DNA of 64,000 bases from Gemmatimonadales bacterium (GTDB lineage Bacteria > Gemmatimonadota > Gemmatimonadetes > Longimicrobiales > Gaopeijiaceae). The position numbers were made by a program, and so were the translations under genes. The stretch is taken from the NCBI GenBank assembly GCA_007695225.1, contig REED01000045.1:1-64000 (forward strand), given 5' to 3'. Shown here piece after piece: positions 59,172 to 64,000 of this stretch; positions within the stretch are counted from its first letter, which is position 1; every line of letters starts with the position of its first letter. A model generated the notes under the pieces. That model saw only the letters and a program-made list of their open reading frames with translations, was not told the DNA's origin and did not search any database.

Positions 59172-59215
59172 GGAAAAGCCCTCCCCCGCAAGTCGTTGCG
59201 AGAGAGGGCTTTTCC
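59172..59215 (-). terminator. Terminator of tRNA-Asn
   Basis: Read on the minus strand, GGAAAAGCCCTC and GAGGGCTTTTCC form a perfect 12-bp stem, with CGCAA/TTGCG extending it inside. It begins five bases after the mature tRNA end. The T stretch is inside the 3' arm of the stem. Confidence 0.7.
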
Positions 59216-59219
59216 GATA

Positions 59220-59292
59220 CTGGGGCGGAAGGGCTCGAACCTTCAACCTCCTGGTTAACAGCCAGGCGCTCTGCCAGTTGAGCTACACCCCA
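59220..59292 (-). tRNA. tRNA-Asn (GTT)
   Basis: On the minus strand a full cloverleaf is visible: acceptor TGGGGTG with CGCCCCA and discriminator G, a D-arm GCTC...GAGC, an anticodon arm CCTGG-CTGTTAA-CCAGG with anticodon GTT, and a T-arm GAAGG-TTCGAGC-CCTTC. The 3' CCA is not encoded. The foreign island abuts its 3' side. Confidence 0.96.
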
Positions 59293-59322
59293 ATGTGTCC
59301 CCCCTACCGGAGCTCCCTTCTT

Positions 59323-59358
59323 GTCGGGAGTCCGTGGCTCGTCGGGAGCCCGTGGCTC
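59323..59358. repeat. 18-bp tandem duplication upstream of tRNA-Asn
   Basis: GTCGGGAGTCCGTGGCTC (59323-59340) is followed immediately by GTCGGGAGCCCGTGGCTC (59341-59358), 17 of 18 identical. It is in the promoter-side region of the tRNA-Asn gene. Confidence 0.85.
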
Positions 59359-59445
59359 GGCCACCACCGCGTTCGAACGCGCGAACTGGCAGACGAAAGG
59401 GATCGGCAGAAGATACGCATGTGAGCGGCGGGGTCAACCCCAACC

Positions 59446-61536
59446 TCAGCCTTCCGGGGCCTCCGCCGGGTCTCTGGGATCGGCCCCCAACCCCACCATC
59501 TCCAGCAGGATCAAGGCGTTCCGCGAGGTGGCGGGACCGGAGCGGATCCGGTGGTCGAAGTGGAGGGTGCGGTGGTCCCCCTCCTTCCGCACCTCTTCCC
59601 GCAGATGAATCTCCACAAGTCGGCTCTCCAGGTCCTGGGCTCGGGCCAGGGTGAGGTCGTGGGTGCTCACGGCGCCCATGGCTTCTGTCCGGAGGAGATG
59701 GCGGAGGATGGTCCGGGCAGCGATCCGCCGTTCTGCCGTGTTGGTACCCTGGAGGATCTCGTCCAGGAGGACCAGGACCGGGGATCGTCGGGCGGCCTCC
59801 ACCACCTGGTGGAGTCGGTGGAGCTCCGCCAGGAAGAAGGAGACCCCCTGGGAGAGGGAGTCCCGAATCCGCATGGCGGTCCAGGGAAGGGCGGGGTGGG
59901 TCTCGAACGCTTCAGCCGCCACCGGCGCCCCGGCCAGGGCCAGGATCTGGTTGGTGCCCAGCGCCCGGAGAAGCGTGCTCTTCCCCGACATGTTGGAACC
60001 GGTCACCAGGAGGAGGCGCCCGGGTTCCGGCACATCCAGGTTGTTGGGCACGGCCACGGCCGGGGGGAGAAGGGGGTGGCGGAGGGCGATGGTTCGGATT
60101 CCGGGCCCGCGTCCCGCGACATCGACGCGGAAGCCGTCCCGATCCCTGGAGGACTCCGGGGCGGCTTCACCGCCCCCCCGTCCAACCTGCGCCGCGCCCC
60201 AGTCGGGGTGGTCGAACTGGAGGGTGGCCAGGGAGACGAGGAGTTCCACCTCCCCCAGGGTCCGGACCCAATCATCCACCCGGGCTCCATGCCGGTCCCG
60301 CCATCGCTCGATCCGGTCCAGGAGGTGCACATCCCAGCAGAAAAGGGCCACCAGGGGGAAGTGCGCCAGGGACGAGCGGCGGATTCCCGCCCAGTCGGAG
60401 AGCTTCCGGAGGTGGAGAAGGGCCCCGTGGGGAAGGGTCCCTCCCCGGGGACCCAGGGCCACCCGCAACTCCGTCAGGCCGGGACGGGATCCCGGGATCC
60501 GCCCTGCGGCCTCAAGGATGGCGGCCCATCTTCCCACCGAACCCTCGGCAGCTTCCGCGGCTTCGAATCGCCAGGCGGTTTCTCCTTGCACCCGGCGGTG
60601 GACCACCAGCGCCGCCACCAGTCCCATGACCCAGAAGGGAAGGGAGACGGTGCCGATGAACCAGAGGAGGAGGAGAGCGGGATTCAGGACGGCCAGGAGT
60701 CGGGCGGCTGGAAGCGCCCAGCGCCGGTCCCGCTCCCAGGCGCTCCCCCGGGCCCAGGTGAGAAAGGGTTCCAGGCTCCCGACGGCGCGGCGCCCTCGGG
60801 CCTCCCGAGCCAGGAGCCGGACTTCCTCCAGGAACCGGGGGTGCTCCGACAGCTCCCGCACCGCCTCTGCCCGCTTCTCCCGGCGGTGGCCCCAGTCCGC
60901 ATCCGGCATTGGGGTGCCGTCCCAGGCTTCCTCCTCCCCTCCACCGCTCCCTCCCGAGCCCCTTCGCTCCAACGCCCGGAGCCAGGGAATGGGGTCGGCC
61001 GGAGGGGGCGAGAAGGGATCCAGGAGGGCCTGCCGAAGGGCGGCGCGACCGGGATCCGTGGACACGGTACCCAGGAGATGCCCCAGGGAGGCACGCCCCA
61101 CCATGTCCAGGTCCTCGGCCCAGGGGTGGGTCGGGGATACCGGACCCAGGTCCGGGAGGGTCAGGCCGTCCCAGTTGCGGTCCAGGCGGGCGACTCCCTC
61201 CACAGCCAGGGCCGCCCGGATCTGGGCTCTCCGAAGCCGTCGGCGGAGGCTGCGGTGGCGCACCATGAGGAGGATGAAGGCGACGATCCCCAGGCCAGCC
61301 ACCAGGAGGAGGAGTGGCCAGATCCCCCTGGGCGACGTCTCCAGGAGGAGGAGGGGCCCGAGTCCCAGGATGAAGGCCACGGCCCGCGCCGTGGAGATGC
61401 GACGGGATCGTGCCTCCAGCTCCCGTTCGCTGGCACGGGCCGAAGTCTCTCGGCCCCCGTACCATTCCCGGGGGCTGGCCGATTCGGGGGAGACGGAGTT
61501 CATGCCGTCCGGATCCGACGCGGAGCGATCGGACAT
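59446..61536 (-). CDS. MutS-family ATPase with transmembrane segments
   Basis: This 696-residue protein has the C-terminal MutS ATPase: Walker A VTGSNMSGKSTLLR (about residue 493), LSQGVSFFLAELHRLHQ, Walker B SPVLVLLDEILQGTN, and STHDLTLA. Upstream it lacks the mismatch-binding (MutS I) domain; instead it has two hydrophobic stretches near residues 50-90 and one pair near 275-310, consistent with membrane anchoring. Similar proteins occur in Bacteroidota and relatives, annotated as MutS homologues, with no known function. Canonical repair is unlikely. The start could also be ATG 61503. It diverges from asd. Confidence 0.85.
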   Translation of the reverse strand: MSDRSASDPDGMNSVSPESASPREWYGGRETSARASERELEARSRRISTARAVAFILGLGPLLLLETSPRGIWPLLLLVAGLGIVAFILLMVRHRSLRRRLRRAQIRAALAVEGVARLDRNWDGLTLPDLGPVSPTHPWAEDLDMVGRASLGHLLGTVSTDPGRAALRQALLDPFSPPPADPIPWLRALERRGSGGSGGGEEEAWDGTPMPDADWGHRREKRAEAVRELSEHPRFLEEVRLLAREARGRRAVGSLEPFLTWARGSAWERDRRWALPAARLLAVLNPALLLLWFIGTVSLPFWVMGLVAALVVHRRVQGETAWRFEAAEAAEGSVGRWAAILEAAGRIPGSRPGLTELRVALGPRGGTLPHGALLHLRKLSDWAGIRRSSLAHFPLVALFCWDVHLLDRIERWRDRHGARVDDWVRTLGEVELLVSLATLQFDHPDWGAAQVGRGGGEAAPESSRDRDGFRVDVAGRGPGIRTIALRHPLLPPAVAVPNNLDVPEPGRLLLVTGSNMSGKSTLLRALGTNQILALAGAPVAAEAFETHPALPWTAMRIRDSLSQGVSFFLAELHRLHQVVEAARRSPVLVLLDEILQGTNTAERRIAARTILRHLLRTEAMGAVSTHDLTLARAQDLESRLVEIHLREEVRKEGDHRTLHFDHRIRSGPATSRNALILLEMVGLGADPRDPAEAPEG

Positions 61537-61827
61537 TGGTGGGGTTCCGGGGAGGGTGGGGAGGATTGCCATGGGAGGCCCCGACGGGGCCCCCACGAAG
61601 ATCCACGGGGGCCCAGCCGGTGGCAAGGCGGGTCCTGTGCCTCGATCCGAAGGGGGCACTTCCTGTCGGCGCGACTTCGCTGTACCATCGGAGGTTGTGT
61701 GCACCGGGGTGGAGAAGTGGCCCCGGGGGGGTCCTGGCCGCCGGTGCCGTGGCTCCCCGCTGCGGCTTCCCCCGGTGCCTCCTGGGCGGGATGTGGAACA
61801 ATGAACGGAAGAAGCTGAGGAGCTTGA
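61537..61827. other. Divergent gap between the MutS homologue and asd
   Basis: No gene is visible in these 291 bases. GAGGAGC at 61815-61821 is the ribosome binding site for asd. I see no confident promoter or dyad. Confidence 0.3.
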
Positions 61828-62919
61828 ATGAGCAAGAAGGGAGATGCCAGGATTCCGGTGGGAATCCTCGGAGCCACAGGCGTGGTGGGTCAACGGCTCG
61901 TCCGCCTTCTGGAGGACCACCCCTGGTTTCGCCTGGCTACAGTCACGGCGTCGGACCGATCGGCGGGGCTGCCCTACGCGGAGGCGGCCCGTTGGATCCA
62001 GAGTGGTCCCATCCCAGAGGAGGCCGCAGACCTCGTCGTCCGACCAACCGAGCCCATGGCCGGGGTTCCCATGGTATTCTCGGCGCTGGACTCCAGCGTG
62101 GCCGGTCCGCTGGAGAAGGGCTTTGCCGAGGCGGGAATCCTGGTGGTTTCGAACGCAAGCAACCACCGGATGGGCCGTCAGGTGCCTCTCCTGGTTCCAG
62201 AGGTGAACCCCGAACACCTGGATCTCGTGGATGGCCAGGAGTACCCCGAAGGTGGGGGGATCATCACCAACCCCAACTGTTCCACCATCGGTCTGAGTCT
62301 CGTCCTGGGTCCGCTTCACGCCGCGTTTGGAGTGGAGGCGGTGCAGGTGGTGACGATGCAGGCTCTCTCCGGAGCCGGACTCCCGGGGCACGCTGCCCTG
62401 GAGATGCAGGACAACGTCATCCCCTTCATCCCCGGTGAGGAGGAGAAGCTGGAAGAGGAGACGCTCAAGATCCTCGGGGTCCGTGGAGAGGGAGGGGTCA
62501 CTCCCGCCGCCTTCCCCGTTTCGGCCCAGTGCAATCGGGTGCCGGTGAGCGACGGGCACACAGCGCTGGTTTCCCTGAAGTTCGTCGAGCCGGTCTCTCC
62601 AGAGGAGGCTGCGGCCCATCTCGCCTCCTTCCAGGGACTTCCGCAGGAACTGGGACTTCCCTTCGCTCCGCGCCGACCGATCCACGTCCTTTCGGACCAC
62701 CGCCACCCCCAGCCTCGCCTGCACCGGGATCTGGAGGAAGGGATGGCCGTCTCCGTGGGGCGGATCCGGCCCTGTCGGATCAACGATCTGCGGATGGTGA
62801 TCCTCTCCCACAATACGGTGCGGGGCGCGGCCGGGGGCGCCCTTCTCTGCGGTGAGCTCGCGGTGGCCGAAAAGAAGATCCCCGGAGTTCGCCCCCCCGT
62901 CCCCACCGACGATCGGTGA
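61828..62919 (+). CDS. asd: Aspartate-semialdehyde dehydrogenase, archaeal/fungal type
   Basis: This 363-residue enzyme reduces aspartyl phosphate to the semialdehyde for Lys, Met, Thr and diaminopimelate. Motifs: nucleotide loop GATGVVGQRLVRLL (residues 13-26), catalytic Cys151 in TNPNCSTIGL, and RVPVSDGHTALVSLKF. The short PNCST box and overall length match the branch found in archaea, fungi and some bacteria rather than E. coli Asd. GAGGAGC precedes ATG. Its stop overlaps the next start (GTGA). Confidence 0.93.
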   Translation: MSKKGDARIPVGILGATGVVGQRLVRLLEDHPWFRLATVTASDRSAGLPYAEAARWIQSGPIPEEAADLVVRPTEPMAGVPMVFSALDSSVAGPLEKGFAEAGILVVSNASNHRMGRQVPLLVPEVNPEHLDLVDGQEYPEGGGIITNPNCSTIGLSLVLGPLHAAFGVEAVQVVTMQALSGAGLPGHAALEMQDNVIPFIPGEEEKLEEETLKILGVRGEGGVTPAAFPVSAQCNRVPVSDGHTALVSLKFVEPVSPEEAAAHLASFQGLPQELGLPFAPRRPIHVLSDHRHPQPRLHRDLEEGMAVSVGRIRPCRINDLRMVILSHNTVRGAAGGALLCGELAVAEKKIPGVRPPVPTDDR

Positions 62920-63998
62920 GCCTGCGGATCCTTCAGGTCCTCCTGCCGGAAGACGACCTGGACCGTCTCCAAGAGATCTTCGACGAACACGGTGTGTCGC
63001 ACCATTGGTGTGCACCGCTGGGAGACGCTCGGATCCGTACCGACGCCATCATCGCTGCCGAGGGGAATGAACCCCTTCTGGATGCTCTGGAGGAGGCCTT
63101 CCAGGACCGGGAGGGGTTCCGCCTTCTCTTTCTCCCTCTCCATGCCACCGTCCCCCGCCTGGAACCGGATGAGGATGAGGAGGAGGAAGACGAGGGGGAT
63201 TTGGGGGGGAAGGGAGGGCTTCCGGCCTCCATGCGGGAGCCGGAAGAGGCCGTGGGATCGAAGGGGAGTCGTTCCCGGATCAACCGGGAGGAACTCTATA
63301 TCGAACTGGACAAGTCCTCCCGGGCCACCCCCTACTACCTGATCATGGTGGCCCTCTCGGCGGTGGTGGCCAGCGCCGGGCTGGTGCTGAACGACGGTGC
63401 CGTCATCATCGGCGCCATGGTCATCGCGCCCCTCATCGGCCCCTCCCTGGGCTTGTCCTTCGCCACCACCCTGGGTGACCTGCAACTGGGAAGGGCCGCT
63501 CTCCTCGCCTCAGCCGCCGGTGTGGCCACCGCTTTCACCGTGGCGCTCCTCGCCGGAATCGTCCTGGACGTGGATCCGATGGTGGATCAGATCTTCGGGC
63601 GGACCCGCCTCACCTACGAGCACATGGCCTTGGCGTTGGCGGCTGGGGCTGCCGGAGCCATCGCCATGGCCCAGGGGGCCGGCGTGGGACTCGTGGGAGT
63701 GATGGTGGCGGTGGCCCTCCTCCCCCCCCTGGCCAATGCCGGACTGCTGATCGGAGAGGGACACTGGGATCTGGGCGGGGGTGCCCTGCTGCTGGTCGCG
63801 GGGAACGTGGTGTGCGTGAACCTGGCCGCTACCGTAGCGTTCCTCGTCCAGGGCATCCGTCCCAATTCCTGGTGGGAGGAAGGAAGGCGGCAGAAGGCGG
63901 TCTGGACCGCGGCTGTCCTCTGGAGCCTCCTCCTCCTGGGCCTCATTTTCGTGGTGTGGTTCGCCTGGGGGGGAGAGGCTCCAAACCTGTCCGACTGA
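62916..63998 (+). CDS. DUF389 membrane protein (TIGR00341 family)
   Basis: This 360-residue protein has a soluble N-terminal domain of about 75 residues (SLRILQVLLPEDDLDRLQEI, a GHSHHW-like SHHWCAP stretch), an acidic linker (EDEEEEDEGD) and about six hydrophobic helices from residue 140. NDGAVIIGAMVIAPLIGPSLGLSFATTLGD is the DUF389 hallmark. Members are of unknown function; some show ion or acid tolerance links. It starts at GTG inside the asd stop codon. The gene ends two bases before the window edge. Confidence 0.85.
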   Translation: MSLRILQVLLPEDDLDRLQEIFDEHGVSHHWCAPLGDARIRTDAIIAAEGNEPLLDALEEAFQDREGFRLLFLPLHATVPRLEPDEDEEEEDEGDLGGKGGLPASMREPEEAVGSKGSRSRINREELYIELDKSSRATPYYLIMVALSAVVASAGLVLNDGAVIIGAMVIAPLIGPSLGLSFATTLGDLQLGRAALLASAAGVATAFTVALLAGIVLDVDPMVDQIFGRTRLTYEHMALALAAGAAGAIAMAQGAGVGLVGVMVAVALLPPLANAGLLIGEGHWDLGGGALLLVAGNVVCVNLAATVAFLVQGIRPNSWWEEGRRQKAVWTAAVLWSLLLLGLIFVVWFAWGGEAPNLSD

Positions 63999-64000
63999 GG

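Noticed and set aside
59551-61818. A 755-codon plus-strand frame opposite the MutS homologue
   Set aside because: It is the antisense of a gene with clear Walker motifs; low-complexity Gly/Arg/Glu translation.
1-64000. CRISPR arrays, rRNA operons, or an origin of replication
   Set aside because: No regularly spaced direct repeats of 25-40 bases, no rRNA signature sequences, and no cluster of DnaA boxes were seen.

Overview
The window is a bacterial chromosome segment that is very G+C rich (by eye about two thirds), densely packed, with many ATGA/GTGA start-stop overlaps. It encodes Sec and lipoprotein signal peptides, outer-membrane beta-barrels, a TolC-type channel and a tripartite RND pump, so the cell is diderm (Gram-negative type). 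The mix of type III glutamine synthetase, Kbl plus an epimerase-type threonine dehydrogenase, a BaeRF protein, a DUF4105/Lnb protein and a membrane MutS homologue fits Gemmatimonadota or a close relative. That placement is inference; there is no rRNA here.

Layout. 1-3430: three copies of an undescribed-looking ~170-nt structured intergenic repeat around a BaeRF gene, tRNA-CAU, rhomboid and a GGQ release-factor-like gene. 3.5-14.7 kb: housekeeping and envelope genes (AI-2E-type transporter, YheT hydrolase, two EamA/DMT exporters, BON-MscS channel, HEAT-cyclophilin fusion, PD40 lipoprotein). 14.8-22.2 kb: tetR-tolC-hlyD-RND efflux operon with a promoter predicted to give a leaderless tetR mRNA. 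22.5-28.3 kb: an outer-membrane protein, then a four-gene minus-strand signalling cluster (REC-degenerate GGDEF, NtrC-type activator, histidine kinase, single-domain receiver). 28.8-33.5 kb: small membrane proteins, an aspartyl-protease-like protein, MscS, and an orphan ketosynthase. 33.5-39.9 kb: glnN with a clear terminator, divergent from an AAA/DUF234 ATPase, then secreted proteins and an SDR. 40-46.6 kb: threonine-to-glycine operon (tdh-like, kbl) divergent from potABCD. 46.6-53.9 kb: DUF4105/Lnb with a small membrane protein, SppA, ABC-F, DUF420, lipoprotein.

54.3-59.17 kb is a foreign island. Its codon use is different (CTG and GGC heavy, against CTC and GGG in the neighbours). It carries a tyrosine-recombinase scrap, an IS91 transposase pseudogene split by a lipoprotein metalloprotease gene, and a coupled three-gene operon of a DUF1538 membrane protein with two PII-like proteins. 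It ends in a truncated hydrolase directly against the terminator of tRNA-Asn. After it the native backbone resumes: membrane MutS homologue, asd, and DUF389.

The strongest leads for something new are the three-copy structured repeat, with visible compensatory base changes, and the DUF1538-PII-PII operon in the island.
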